A stretch of 64,000 nucleotides of DNA from Varanus komodoensis. Its lineage: Eukaryota; Chordata; Lepidosauria; Squamata; Varanidae. The notes below the pieces were generated by a model, which worked only from the letters and a program-made list of their open reading frames with translations, did no database searches and was not told the DNA's origin. The position numbers and the translations under genes were made by a program. Location of the stretch: the NCBI RefSeq assembly GCF_004798865.1, contig NW_025336348.1:634172-698171 (forward strand), given 5' to 3'. The number at the start of each line of letters is the position of its first letter. The stretch's first letter is position 1. Of this stretch, positions 23,716 through 35,697 are shown piece by piece.

Positions 23716-25495
23716 TACATTCATTCATTCATTTGGCTTGCATGCTGCCCCATTGGCCATAGACTCTTTGGGCAGCTCACAACACAATAAACAGCATTTT
23801 AACAGCAATTAAAACACTGCAGTTCATTCATAATAATCATGATATAAAACCAATCAGTAAAAGTATTTTTTTTAAAAAAGAGAAAGATAAAGTAAAGCAA
23901 AATAATACCAAACTACAATAAAATGAGATTATAAAGGAACATAAAGCCAAGCAATTAATATATATTTAAACGGTCTTAAATAAAAATTATACATAAGAAA
24001 AACATCTGGTATTACTATCAGGAAGCAAAACAAGGCAGAGCATTAAAACATTAAACCAGGCAGCTCACCCACCAACATAATCATGAAAGAGATAAGTTTT
24101 TAGTTGGCACCTGAAGGAATAAAGAGTTGAGACCAACCACATTTCAGGTGGGGGTGAGTTCCATCGTTGGGGTGCTAAAAGAGAAAAGGACCTTCTTCTT
24201 GCCTTCTCCCCTTTTGCTTTGCTGATAATGACTTAAGGGCTTTCTATGGGCAATAAGTGACAGCTCCAGATGCCGGAGCACGCCAAGGTTGAGAACCTTG
24301 TCCTTTAGGGGGAACAAAACTCCATCCCGGACAGGTTGAAACTTCTGCAGTTGGACAGACAGACTCCCCACCAGCAGTACCTCCATCTTATCTTGATTGA
24401 GCTTCAGCTTATTGGCCCACATCCAGTCCATTAGTGAGCTCAAGCACTGGTGAAGAACACAGGTTGGCTCATGAGGATCTGATAAGAACAAGAGGTAGAG
24501 CTGAGTGTCATCAGCATACAGATGACACTTCAGCCCAAACCACCGAATGGATCCTCTCAGGGGTTTCATGTAGATGTGAAAAAGCATGGGGGACAAAATA
24601 GAGCCCCGCAAGACTCCAGAGCAAAAATCCCCCCTCCCACCAAAAGTTCTTCCTGCGTGCACAGAGCAAAAGTCCCCCAGTATCACCATTTGGATACAGT
24701 TGGCCAGATAAGAGTGGAGCCACTGACTCCCAATCCAGCCAGCTTCTCCAGAAGGATACCATATTTGATGGTAATGAAAGCCACGGAGAGGTCCAGGAGA
24801 ATCGACAGGGTTGCTCTTCCCCCGTCTCTCTCCTGGCAGAGGTCATCCCACAGGGTGACCAAGGAAGTCTCCATCCCAAAACCAGGCCGGAAGCCCAACT
24901 GAATTGGATCTGCATAACCTGCATCCTCCAGTAGAGCCTGGAGCTGTCCAGCCAGAACCCATCCAGTTACGTTGCCCAAATGCGATGCTTGAAACTGGTC
25001 GATAGTCATTCATGTCAGTTGGGTCCAGGGTAGGTTTCTTTAGGAGTGGTGCAATCAAGGCACTTTTTAAGATGGGTGGCACCACTCCCTCTTGTAGAGA
25101 GACATTAATAAGCTCCTGGACCCAGACTTGAATCCCTCTTTAGATTTTTGGATCCACCAAGATGCGCAACGTTCAAGAGAGCAGGTTGTAGGCCAAATAG
25201 AGCCAAGAACCCCATCCACATCCTCAGGCTTCAACAGCTGAAATTCTTCCAGTAGAATGGATCTCGACGGTGCCCTGGACACCTCTGCCAATGGAACTGG
25301 AATGACTGCAGAGTCCAAATTGCGATGGATATGAGCAATGTTATTCTCAAAGTGTTGTGCAAATTCATGACAGTCAGATCTCCTTTGGGACCAAGATGTA
25401 AAAGCAATGCAATGCAATGAGGACGCAACGCACTGAGCTGGCAGCTGGACATGCTCCCTTTTCCTGGCCCAACTCATCTCTCCAACCACCAATTA
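23716..25495 (-). mobile_element. L2-clade LINE, 1.8 kb, decayed
   Basis: Minus-strand 5'-truncated L2. From 25.5 kb downward, the pre-RT region (EDVDGVLGSIWPTTCSLE) is followed by RT motifs: SALIAPLLKKPTLDPTDMND, LGFRPGFGMETSLVTLWDDL, LDLSVAFITIKYGILLEKLA, then the active-site block HLYADDTQLYLLF and WMWANKLKLNQDKMEVLLVG. The YADD catalytic residues are intact, but the frame jumps repeatedly between 24.1 and 25.1 kb, so it cannot encode an enzyme. The 3' UTR ends near 23716 in an ATTC-repeat tail. No endonuclease domain remains. Confidence 0.93.
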
Positions 25496-27584
25496 GTTGG
25501 TGCTTTCCCACATTTTGTACAGTACCCTGTTTCTAAACAAATGGTCAAGGTGCTTTTCTCAAGGTTCAGTTCCTGGCTGCAGTATGTGCTGGGGGTTGCT
25601 CAGGGTTTTTAAAATCTAAACACGCATATGTTCTCTTTCTGTCTAAACATGCATTGGATTGTGGCCTTAAGCTACAATATGCTGATGTGTTTCGGATTTT
25701 TGGCCCCACCGCCTTGCTTTCAGCCCCATCCACTCCTGGAATGCAGCCTAGAGACACGTGCTCTGAAGCAGAATCCAAAATATCTGTCCTGCAGAACGAA
25801 AGGAAAGAACGACATGCGTGATCATATGTACTAACACGCTATCTGGTGGTCCTGTTATCTTCACTTTACATCATGCAAATCTGCATTATTGTTCCTTCCT
25901 TTTTAATTTAACCCCTTTCCCCCACCCCACAATTATCCAGCATAAACAAATGAAAAGGAAGCGTGTGGATTCAGTGTGATTCATTCCAAACGGAAGGCAG
26001 GGAACGTTCGTATCCATGCATTCCAAGACTTGTAGCTTAGCACAACTAAATTCAGCAGTGCGGTGATACTGATTTGATTAAAAAATGGTTTAAGACTTGT
26101 AAATGTCACTGGAACTTAGCAAAATGAACATTATTAAATCCTTCTGGTGATGGGGAAAACTAACAAAGGGATTTGCAGCGGTTTCTGTAATTAATTGCTC
26201 TGTCATGATTTATATTAACTTACAGTATGACTCCATTAGTGCAAACCTGTCATCTCTACTCAAGGAATCACCAAGTAATCACTACCACATTAAAGAATAA
26301 ATTAGCTTTTGGCTGGAAGCCTAGTTGTGGAATGTTTCATTTGTGTCTGCCATAGACATATGTACCTAATAAAAGTTGGGAAGAATGAGTTAAGACACAT
26401 ATACATCAACGTCCGTCGACCATATTTTACAGACAATATGATCGGGATTGTTCATTAGTGCAAATGAATCACTTTATTCCAGTTGCATTGCCTCACCCCC
26501 CCCCCCCTTTCCCTTTGGTCAGCGCCTTTAGGTGATCCACAAAGCAAAAGACGGTTGAAACAAGCAGCCTCCGCCTCTCCTCACAGCCTCCAGGGACTCC
26601 TCTCTCCTCCCTTTTGTGTTTTGTGGCCTGTGGTTGTAGTAATAACTTCATCTGGTTTTGGTTAACACTTCATTACCCTGGGTTTGGATAAATTACCCTC
26701 TTGGTCCTTTCCCACTTGCAGACACATGGGGGAAGCCAAGGTCTTAGCTGCAACTTACAGACTATTATAAGATTTGTAAGGTTCTATCAAGGCATCTGTA
26801 GCTTTGATAGTCTGGAGATATTTAAGTGGTTTGAACTTGGTTATTCTTTTGCTCAGTGCTTCAGTGCGTACGCTAACAATTATTTCCATATCCGCATAGG
26901 CTTCGGCAGCCTCAAGACTTCAGGTGTTAAAGTTTTAAATGCATCCATTTTCCTCTTGGTCTAGGATCAAGGGTTGGCAAAGATGGGAGTGGGTGATTCG
27001 GACTTGAAACCAAGACTTCAGGGCAGCAACCCGGAAGAAGATTCTCAAGTTCTCCATCCATGTCTCTTCATAACAAAGAGAAGGGAGTGATGGAAAATTA
27101 TCACTCTGGATGGCTGACTCTGTCAGTCTTGGCTTCTCCCAGTTGCTCAGTTTTCCAACCTTAAATTCAATTCACCTTTAACATTTTGAGAATTTGGTCA
27201 GTCTTAGGTCTGAGTCATGCTGAACTTTGAAAATGCTAGCATGAACATTTCCTTAGAAATAGGTATTCTGTGCATATTTCTCTATATTCTTGCCTAAGTT
27301 ACAGATTTGTGATTTTCCTAATCTAAAGAATTTTTGAACATTTCCCCAAATAGATGCATTTTTGTACACATTTTTGTGAGCAGAGGGAGAACTTGATTGC
27401 AAGCATTTGGAGGAATGTGGATTTTGAAAGTCCTATATGTTTCAGGTTGCATAGGCTGCAAAAGGGTGAAATTTGGTAAATTCATGTTATAATGCATGAA
27501 CATTTGAACAAATTTCCCACTCCCTCCTAGTTATCGCTTCTGCATTTCTCTGCTCCTGCCCCATATTATTGTGTTTCTTGGTGG
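25496..27584. other. Repeat-poor unassigned stretch
   Basis: About 2.1 kb with no recognised gene or mobile element. A poly-C run lies at about 26499-26509. The part at 26000-26460 is AT-rich, lacks repeats and has homeobox-like ATTA words, so it is a candidate for conserved non-coding DNA (not testable here). Confidence 0.4.
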
Positions 27585-29258
27585 TGGGTGGACAGGAGAA
27601 GGAAGACCGCTTATTGGACCCTTGCCCTTCTTGGCTACTTAACAAAGCCAAGCACGGGATTGGGACCTGGGTCCTGGAGGTTGTCAACGCCTCTCTGAGG
27701 GATGGCCGGGTACCTTCCCCTTTAAAGGAGGCAGTAGTCCGGCCAGTCCTAAAGAAGGCTTCCCTGGATCCAGAGATGGCCACCAATTATAGACCGGTGG
27801 ACAACATCCTGTTTCTGAGCAAGGTGTTAGAGTGGGTGGTGGCGGGACAACTCTAAGCACTCTTGAATGAGACTGATTATCTGGACCCATTTCAGTCTGG
27901 CTTCAGACCCGGGTATGGTACTGAATCTGCCTTGGTCGCCCTGTATGATGACCTGTGCAGGGAGAGAGACAGGGGGAGTGCATCCCTGTTGCTCCTCCTG
28001 GACCTCTCAGCAGCTTTCGATACCATCAACCACAGTATCCTTCTGGATAGACTGGCGGGATTGGGAGTTGGAGACACTGCTTTGCAGTGGTTCCACTCCT
28101 ATCTCAATGGCTGATTCCAGAAGGTGGTGCTGGGGGACTATGGCTCTGCGCCTTGGCAGTTATGCCATGGGGTTCCACAGGGATCCATTTTGTCCCCCCA
28201 GCTCTTTAACGTCTACATGAAACCACTGGGAGAGGTCATCAGGAGGTGTGGGCTGCAGAATCATCAGTACGCTGATGATACCCAGCTCTACCTCTCGTTT
28301 TCCACCAATCCAGGTGAGGCAGTGGCTGTACTGAACCGGTGCCTGGCTGAGGTAATGGGCTGGATGAGGGCCAATAAACTGAAGCTCAATCCAGACAAGA
28401 CAGAGTTCCTGTTGGTAGGTGGGTCGGGCTTCGGGGTGGTGGACCTTGACCTTGTCCTGAATGGGGTGGCACTCCCTCTTAAGGACAGGGTCCGCAGCTT
28501 GGGAGTGCTCCTCGACCCAGAGCTATCATTGGATGCTCAAGTAACAGCAGTGGTGAGGAGTGCTTTCCTTCATCTTCGGCTGATCCATCAGCTGCGTCCC
28601 TACCTGGAGAACGATTGCCTGGCAACAGTGACATACACATTGGTTACTTCCCAATTAGACTTCTGTAACATGCTCTACGTGGGGCTGCCCTTGAAGGCAG
28701 TCCAGATACTTCAGATGGTGCAAAATAGAGCTGACGAGGACTGGGCGTTGTGCTTACATGACTCCAGTCCTCCATCAGCTTCTCTGGCTCCCCATCGAAG
28801 TCTGGGCCCAATTCAAGGTGCTGGTTATCACCTACAAAGCCCTTAATGGCTTGGGACCTGGTTACCTAAAGGAGCGTCTGCATCCATATTTGCCCTCCCA
28901 CCCCTTGAGAATGGCAGTAGAGGCCCTTCTCTGGGAACCCTCCGTGAAAGATACTAGGAGGGTGAGTATCCGGAGGAGGGCCTTCTCTGCGGTGGCACCC
29001 CACTTATGAAATGCGCTCCCCAGAGAGGTCCGCCTGGTGCCATCGTTATTTGTTTTTCAGCACCAGGCCAAGACCTTTTTATTTAAACGTTATTTTAACT
29101 GTTGATTTTATTTATTGATTTTAAATCTGTTGCCAGAATGTCTCCAGTATTTTATGTATTTTATTCAGAAATATATTTATTTATGTGTTGGAAGCCGCCC
29201 TGAGGCTTATGCGAATGGCGTGGCATACAAGTTTTCCAAATAAATAAAGGGTAATGCA
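27585..29258 (+). mobile_element. L2-clade LINE, best preserved copy in the window
   Basis: 5'-truncated L2 ORF2 plus 3' UTR. One frame holds from about 27570 to 28730: EAVVRPVLKKASLDPEMATN, FQSGFRPGYGTESALVALYD, LLLDLSAAFDTINHSILLD, HGVPQGSILSPQLFNVYMKP, the catalytic block HQYADDTQLYLSF, WMRANKLKLNPDKTEFLLVG and TSQLDFCNMLYVGLPLKAVQ. Within it are in-frame stops at 27854-27856 (TAA) and 28112-28114 (TGA). Near 28730-28740 the frame shifts, and the C-terminal block (TPVLHQLLWLPI, YKALNGLGPGYL, RRRAFSAVAPHL) continues in the next frame to a stop at about 29007. The 3' UTR ends with ATATTTATTTATGTGTTGGA and an AATAAATAAAG tail. The endonuclease domain is absent. Confidence 0.96.
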
Positions 29259-29485
29259 TAATGGAGATGTAATTTAATTGATTGCACTTTATGAACAGAG
29301 AAGGAAGCAGCCTCCACCTGCCTTCTGTTTGCAGTGACACCCGCTCAACTGGTGTCCCATCTACTTCCAGCCTGACCTGGAACTTTTCTGGCTCTGCACT
29401 GCCCACTCCCAACAACTTGAGGCAAAAGATAAAAACCTTTTATCTGCTTAAGCTGATATTTCAACTACCTGGATAGAGAGAACCT

Positions 29486-30160
29486 AAGATAGTTCTCCAT
29501 GTTCTGGTAACCTCTCATTTGGATTACTGCAATGCACTAGATGTGGGGCTGCCCTTGAAAATGGTCTGGGGACTTCAGCTGATGCAAAACAGGACAATGG
29601 AACTGTTCATGGGGACTGGGTCATGAGAACATATCACGCCAATCCTCTTCCAGCTACACTGGCAACCAGTTGTAATGCGGGCCTGCTAGTTCTAACATTC
29701 AAACCCTAAATGGCTTGGGTCCAGGTTATCAGAAGGAGCACTTCGTCCCAAATAAACATACGCAGATCCTGAGGTCACCTTTGATGGTCCTTCTCCAGGA
29801 CCTCTCTCCAAAGGAAGTGAGGGGGGTTGGTAACAGGAGGAGGGCCTTTTCGGTTGTGGCACCCAGGCCACAGAATTCCCAAAGATGTGTGCCTGGTGCA
29901 TATTCTGTATTGTTTTCAGGTAAAGATCTTTTTATTTTCCCAGTATTTTAATAGTTAACTTTTAAACTTTATTTTTAATATTGCATTTTTATCCTGTATC
30001 ACTGTTATGCTTCTGTCCTGATTCAACTGTCATTGCTATTGTGGTTTTGTGGTTTTTATGTTAATGTGTGTTTGTGTGGATTTTTTGTACCTTTTGTTAA
30101 GTGCCCAGAGAGCCTTGGCTATTGAGTGGTATACAAATGAAACAAACAAACAAACAAACT
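29486..30160 (+). mobile_element. L2 LINE 3' end, second copy
   Basis: Begins with the TCTCATTTGGATTACTGCAA segment (the SHLDYCN block of L2), then the AACAGGAGGAGGGCCTTTTC region (RRRAFSVVAPR) and a T-rich 3' UTR closing with TGAGTGGTATACAAATGAAA and an (AAAC)n tail. Same orientation as the preceding L2 but a different, more diverged subfamily with a broken frame. Confidence 0.9.
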
Positions 30161-30745
30161 TGTAGCCCTCTATATAGTTTGGTTTATGTCTCCTATCAGA
30201 GCTAACCACCAATGATAAGGATGATGGGGCCCAGAATAACTGGGCAACCACAAGTTGCCCGTGCTTGATCTTCAGTAACTGATGAACATCTCAACCCATA
30301 ATGCTGAGCATCTCAGATCGAGGTAGCCTTTGGCCCTGATACTTGGAATAGTCGAACTTGAGAATACAGTATGGAACAACAGTTCAGTGCACAGCTGATG
30401 TGTGTCCAGGATAAGAGTGTATGAAAAATTAGTTGGGTTTTTGCACTTCATGAACTTGTCTGCAACACAGCTGTGTTTGCACTTTCCCCAAATTTTGCAT
30501 TGCCCTCTGAAAATTAAACAACACTTGCAAAAATGTATATAAAAGGGGGAGATGCGCACAATAAAGTGTAAATGCACACAGCAGGGGTAAGTGTACATAC
30601 CCAGGAAAAGTGTGTAAAAAAGCTCACTGCACTGGGGAAACCGCTGGCAAAGAGAGTGGACAATTGACATAATAGTGGAGAGAATGAGAAACTGATTAGA
30701 GGTGAACCTGGCAGTTTCATCCATCCCTAGAAAAGGGCTAGTACC
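30161..30745. other. Unassigned stretch
   Basis: No repeat recognised. The 193-codon minus-strand frame (30272-30853) starts inside the neighbouring BovB in a non-coding frame and has no domain, so it is not a gene. Confidence 0.45.
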
Positions 30746-31175
30746 CTTGTTGTTGCTGTTGTTGCTAGTCGTGAAGTGGTGTCCGACCCATCGCGACCCC
30801 ATGGACAACATTCCTCCAGGCCTTCCTGTCCTCCACCATCCCCTGGAGTCCACTTAAGCTCACACCAACTGCTCCAGTGACTCCATCCAGCCTCCTCATC
30901 CTCTGCCATCCCCTTCTTCTTTTGCCATCTATTGTTCCCTGGCTCTTCTCCAGGGAGTCCTTCCTTCTCATCAGGTGGCCAAAGTATTTGAGCTTCACCT
31001 TCAGCATCTGACCTTCTAAAGAGCAGTCGGGGTCGATCTCCTTTAGGACTGACCGGTTTGATCGCCTTGCGGTCCAAGGGACTCGCAGGAGTCTCCTCCA
31101 GCACCACAATTCAAAGGCCTCAAATCTTCAGCACTCAGCCTTCCTTATGGTCCAGCTTTCACAGCCATACATTGC
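30746..31175 (-). mobile_element. BovB (RTE-clade) LINE 3' end
   Basis: The minus strand encodes the BovB ORF2 C-terminus almost unbroken: CWRRLLRVPWTARRSNRSVL, then LKYFGHLMRRKDSLEKSQGT, GKRRRGWQRMRRLDGVTGAV and EDRKAWRNVVHGVAMGRT. This is the same block found at the end of ruminant and squamate BovB. The 3' end at 30746 has a (TTGTTG)n tail as read on the plus strand. 5' truncated. Confidence 0.95.
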
Positions 31176-32502
31176 AAGCTAGAACCCTAGAATGGGTGAA
31201 AACCAAATATTGATTGGGGGCTGCATTAACTGTGTGCTCGGATGATGACAGAAGGAAAAGGTGTTCCAGGTTGGATGCACCTAAGGGGCCCCACCATGCG
31301 CAGCAACCTTTTGGATCAGGTGCTTTCTGCGTTGCAGATTCCCACTGCAAGCCCAGACACGTACGAATGAGCCCCTGCGTTATACAGCACTGTATCAAAG
31401 GATTTGTTGCTTTGTTTTTTAACTGCAACCAGCTAGTGCATGTCAGTCAACTCTTGAGCACAGGCATTTGATTGCTCATTGCACTGTAAACTGATAATTG
31501 CTTGCATAAATATGTCATCCTGCTTAATAGAACTCTCATTCAGCATATGCAAATGATCAAGTGAACAGAAGTGGATGATTTCAAGAGGCCCATCCCCAAC
31601 CCGCTGCATGGTGACTCAAGAGGTGAGACTCGCTGAATTCAGTGGGATTTTCTGCCAGGTCGGCAAGTTTGGGATTGCAGCCCTTGGGTCAAGCCATGTG
31701 CATCAAGCGTGCTTTTAAAGAGAGCAGGAGAGAAAGCGAAAGGCGAAGGGGGCACCCTTCCCTTTGGAAATCCCAACCACCGGTGCTCGGGTGCCAAAGT
31801 GTGAAATTCGGTGTGCCCGCCTTAAAAGAGAAGCCTTGTTTTTCGACCAGTTCTGTGTAGTTATTCCCCCATTTTCATGTTCAGCAGAATGTAAGCAGGT
31901 CTGCAATGGGGCAGTGGACAGAGCCACTTTCTGCACACGAGTTTATATGAGAGTAAGAACAGGGCTGGGAAGAAGCAGTGCTGTCCAAAGCTCAAGCAGA
32001 TCACTCTGGGATGCTCTCCAGTTAATGTAACAAAGAGCTGGGCAATGGACCTCTCCCAGGCGGTGTGTGGTGGAGCGGAGCAGTGGGGGACCACAGCTTT
32101 CCAACTGTTTGAAGTAGTTACCTGCCAGATCCCCGTGGGCAAGTGAGTGAGGGGATGCATTGCACCAGCAGTTTAAAAGGTAACATCTCTGGTAGAATTG
32201 CCTGCATTGCAAACAGCCCTGAAGGTTGCAAATAAAGCCCTGAAGGTTGTATTTCAGCTGGCAAGAAGATCTTTTGTTAGAACTCAGAGGGTTTTATGAG
32301 CCAAACCTGTGCAGAGGTAACTAGTGCCTTAAACGATCTTACTCCTAGATAGCTATGTGTGGGCGTGCATTGCATCATACCCTGTAAAGTTAATTCTGAA
32401 ATTTGTTTGCATGAATTTCTTTTTCTTTTTTGTCTTCTTTTCATGATAGGACCAGCTTTGTTAAATATAAATAATGGGATCTCTTGCTCCCTCTCTCCCC
32501 AT

Positions 32503-32504
<2 letters not shown>
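31176..32504. other. Unassigned stretch
   Basis: No gene or named repeat recognised. Several 70-99 codon frames overlap on opposite strands with no domains. Confidence 0.45.

Positions 32505-32548
<44 letters not shown>
32505..32548. repeat. (TG)n microsatellite
   Basis: 22 uninterrupted TG units, so probably polymorphic. Confidence 0.97.
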
Positions 32549-32549
<1 letters not shown>

Positions 32550-32678
32550 TCCTAAGGAGAGTGCACCTTGATAGTAAGACCTTCAGAGGCTCCCCATGGT
32601 CAGGTCCATATTTTAAGGATGGAGATTTACCTGGCAGAAGCAGCTGAAATTGGGGCGCTGCCAGCCCTTTTGATGTCC

Positions 32679-32731
32679 CACAATGCCTCACCACAATGCT
32701 GCATTGAACTCATTGCAGCACTGTGGGAAAT
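32679..32731. mobile_element. Small palindromic MITE-like element
   Basis: CCACAATGCTGCA (32691-32703) pairs with TGCAGCACTGTGG (32714-32726) at 12 of 13 positions around a short loop. The flanking words CCCACAATGC and CTGTGGGAAATG resemble the arms of the element at 45.4 kb. Confidence 0.5.
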
Positions 32732-33917
32732 GTTATACAGCAGGCAGCTTCCCAGACCCAGTCGAGGCCAGCAGCCACAGTGGGCATTGGTGCCACCAGG
32801 CCCACCCACAATGCTTGGGCCCTGGTAACTGCCCCGTTATGCCAGGCACTGGTGCCAGCCCTTGAGGCGAGACGCAACCGTTTCCCAGGACCTTGGGGGT
32901 GAGCTGGGCTTTAAACTCCACCAGTCAGTTGCAAATAATTCATTGAACTGCATCCATGTGTCTGAAGCCTGCAACCTTGTCTGTGGTCGCTAACCCTACC
33001 TGCAGCTCTGCTTTGTAGACGATGCAGTTGCTTCGCAGTCAGGTAGTTGACACAAGTGGAGAATAGTGCCCTTCTCCCTGCTGTGGGCTGCACAGAGAAA
33101 CAGATCTGCACGAACAGATCCCTCCATCAGGAGCTACAGGGGTGACCTGCAAGCGTCAGGACCATGCTGGGGTGCTGGCATGTCTGACTTCACCCAGACA
33201 GGGTGGCCACCAAGCGCCCAACTCTGACAGCAGTGTGAGTTGGCTTGAAGGGTTGGCTGGATCAAACAAAAGGCTGTTTTGACCTACGTTACCCCCAGCA
33301 TGTTCTCTGGGGTGTTCATGTAAAGATATATGTACACGTATAATTATCCAGGGATTTGACTACGGATTCTTGTTGGGCATATGCCTATTCGGGTTGTCAT
33401 TACAAGCTCCTGAAGTTCAGCATATATCTCGGTGTTATTGCTCCGAATTCAGTTGAAGGATATCAGAGAAACCCACAAAGGTGTCAAATGAGATTGGAGT
33501 TCTGGGATTTGAATCCAAAGACTCTGATTTTTCAAGTCCTGTGGAGTCTGGAGACTTTGCAGCCTGCCTTTTGACTCTTCAGAACTGCATGCAAATTGAC
33601 AAGATTGACAAAAAACATGAATTTCCACCTTGCCATGCCCGAGGAAAAGTGTAAAAATACACATTTTGGAAGGGGATTTGTGCAACTGAGCAAGTACACT
33701 TTTGTGCAAAGATGTGCTTTTTGATGCCAACTGAAGTTTGGGACATTAGGAAAAACCCAATTCTGGTGGACTGAAAGGCGCCTGAACACCCACAAAATGC
33801 AGCCAGCAGATTTAATACAATCTGTACCTCCCTAATCCAGTCCATCTCATGGAGAGGAGAAAGTGTGCATGGTCACTTTTGCCCAGCTCCAAGCAAACAC
33901 TGCATTGACTATTGTTG
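32732..33917. other. Unassigned stretch
   Basis: No gene or named repeat recognised. Overlapping minus-strand frames at 33449-33845 have no domain. Confidence 0.45.
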
Positions 33918-33955
<38 letters not shown>

Positions 33956-34130
33956 TTCTATACTGCCTACATCCAAAGCTCTCTGGGCAGTTTACAACAA
34001 GGTGTAAACCAATAAAATGCAATAGTTAAGAACAACTATCAAGAATAAAAAATTAATTTAAAATGGCATAAACATTAAAACAATAAAAAGACAAATCTGA
34101 AAATCTGAGAACAGGAGAGGGAGAGTGATG
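33918..34130 (-). mobile_element. L2-type LINE 3' tail with (TTA)n
   Basis: A (TTA)n run at 33918-33953 is followed by TTTCTATACTGCCTACATCC and TCTCTGGGCAGTTTACAACA, the reversed L2 3' UTR. 5' truncated. Confidence 0.8.
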
Positions 34131-34137
34131 TAAGTTT

Positions 34138-34192
34138 ATTGAAAGAAAAAAGGTGGGATATACATCTAAGAAAATAAATAAACAAACAAATA
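34138..34192 (+). mobile_element. Tail of a plus-strand L2 or SINE
   Basis: AAAGGTGGGATATACATCTA followed by AATAAATAAACAAACAAA is the generic GGGATATAAAT-plus-tail ending shared by L2 and the SINEs here. It lies tail-to-tail with the minus-strand L2 end before it. Confidence 0.55.
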
Positions 34193-34775
34193 TCAGTTCT
34201 AGCCTTGCGGTCAAATGCTATTATTCCACAGGACACTTCTGGTTTTTCTCTCTCTGCTCAGCGGGATGATTACACAAGCATTCTGCCTGTGATATATCTT
34301 GGATTTAGGAACAGAGTCAGAACAGTAAGAGAGTTTTGTACCTCTTGTATCACAGGAATCTCACGGAACCACAGGAACACCTATGAAATCTGAAATATCT
34401 TTGACTATGCAGGAAGTTTTTTCACACTTCACTTAACCCAACATGATTCCTGGCAGAAGGAGCAAATGAGGCATATCAAAATGACTCCAACTGACCCAGC
34501 TTGTATTCCAGGTCGGTCTGAAAACAAAGACATCTCAAGTGTATTGCTTCCCGGTGAACTGATTCTGATTCAACACGAGAGTTGCCTTCCCTCAAGGAAC
34601 AATGTGTGGGCTACGGTGGTTTGGGGGACAGATTTCAGAGTGGGTCCAGGGATGAGGGAAGGACAGGTTCCCAGCTTTAGTTGCATCATTGAAGAGGGCC
34701 TTGTGTTTTTGGCGTTCTGCATAAAATCTGCCTATATCTGTCTATTCTATCTAAGATGGACATAGGAAAGCTTAT
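34193..34775. other. Unassigned stretch
   Basis: No gene or named repeat recognised. Confidence 0.45.
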
Positions 34776-34932
34776 TCCTTTTTGTTGTTTAGTTGCAAAG
34801 TCATGCCTGACTCACCACCACCCCATGGACAACATTCGTCCAGGCTCTCCTGTCCTCCACCCTCCCTCGGAGTCCAACGAAGCTCACACCCACTGCCCCA
34901 GTGACTCCATCCAGCCACCTCATCCTTGCTAA
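34776..34932 (-). mobile_element. BovB LINE extreme 3' end
   Basis: TTTTGTTGTTTAGTTGCAAA, CCCCATGGACAACATTCGTC and CCCAGTGACTCCATCCAGCC match the 30.7 kb BovB end in the same orientation. Only about 155 bases remain. Confidence 0.88.
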
Positions 34933-35177
34933 TTCCTATGATGGGCTTTCAACCCAGAGGAAAAGTTGACTGGGACACAGCTGATGGCAGTCCAGACCAA
35001 AGAATTGGGTTCCTCCCTCACTCCCCTTCATCCTCCTTCTCTCTGCCCACTTGAGACTCTTTCCCTCCCACCACCCTTTTCTCCCCCTCCCCCCTTTTCT
35101 GGGTCCAGATAATATTGGGAAATGTCAGACTTTGCCCAAGCATTCTTTAATCCTGGGCAACAAGGAAGGAAGTAGAA
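34933..35177. other. Unassigned pyrimidine-rich stretch
   Basis: Contains CCCTCACTCCCCTTCATCCT-like tracts. Nothing else seen. Confidence 0.4.
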
Positions 35178-35672
35178 AAGATCATCAAGTGGAAGGACGT
35201 CTCACTGGAGACCAAGGCCAAGATCATCCGAACTATCGTATGCCTGATCACTGTGTACGGGCATGGCTCCTGGATGGTGAAGAAAGCTGAAAGGAAGAAA
35301 ATGGATGAGTCCAAAACATGGTGCTGAGGGAGAGCTTTGTGAATACCCTGGACCTACAAAAAGACAAGCAGGGGGTCCAAGATCAAATCGAGCAGAGCTT
35401 TTCCTATAAGCAACACTGGCAAAACTGAGGCTGTCATACTTTGGACACATCATAAGAAGGCAAGAGGCACTGAAGAAGACAATCATGGTAGGGAAAGTCA
35501 AAGGCAGAAGAAGAAAAGCAGGACCAAATTTGAGATGGACGCACTCCACAAAGGAAGCCAAAACCTTGAACCTGGCAGAGCTGCATGGAGCCGTCACGGA
35601 CAGGAGGGCTTCCATTCATAGGGTCATGATAGGTTGAAGCTGACTTGATGGCACATCCCAACAACAACAAAC
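35178..35672 (+). mobile_element. RTE-clade LINE 3' end, second lineage
   Basis: Plus-strand translation gives TVYGHGSWMVKKAERKKMDE, then LRLSYFGHIIRRQEALKKTI, GKVKGRRRKAGPNLRWTHST and NLAELHGAVTDRRASIHRVM. The order matches the BovB ORF2 C-terminus (YG-W, FGH-RR, K-RRR), but the residues differ enough to be another RTE lineage. The 3' end GACTTGATGGCACATCCCAA is followed by (CAA)n. The frame is interrupted by stops, so it is inactive. Confidence 0.82.
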
Positions 35673-35697
35673 TCTGTTGGACTGTTGGACCTGGAAG

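Noticed and set aside
30272-30853. 193-codon minus-strand frame as a gene
   Set aside because: Begins in the BovB 3' end in a non-coding frame. The rest has no recognisable motif.
32505-32548. Z-DNA or regulatory role for the (TG)n run
   Set aside because: A plain microsatellite with no gene nearby. No support from sequence alone.
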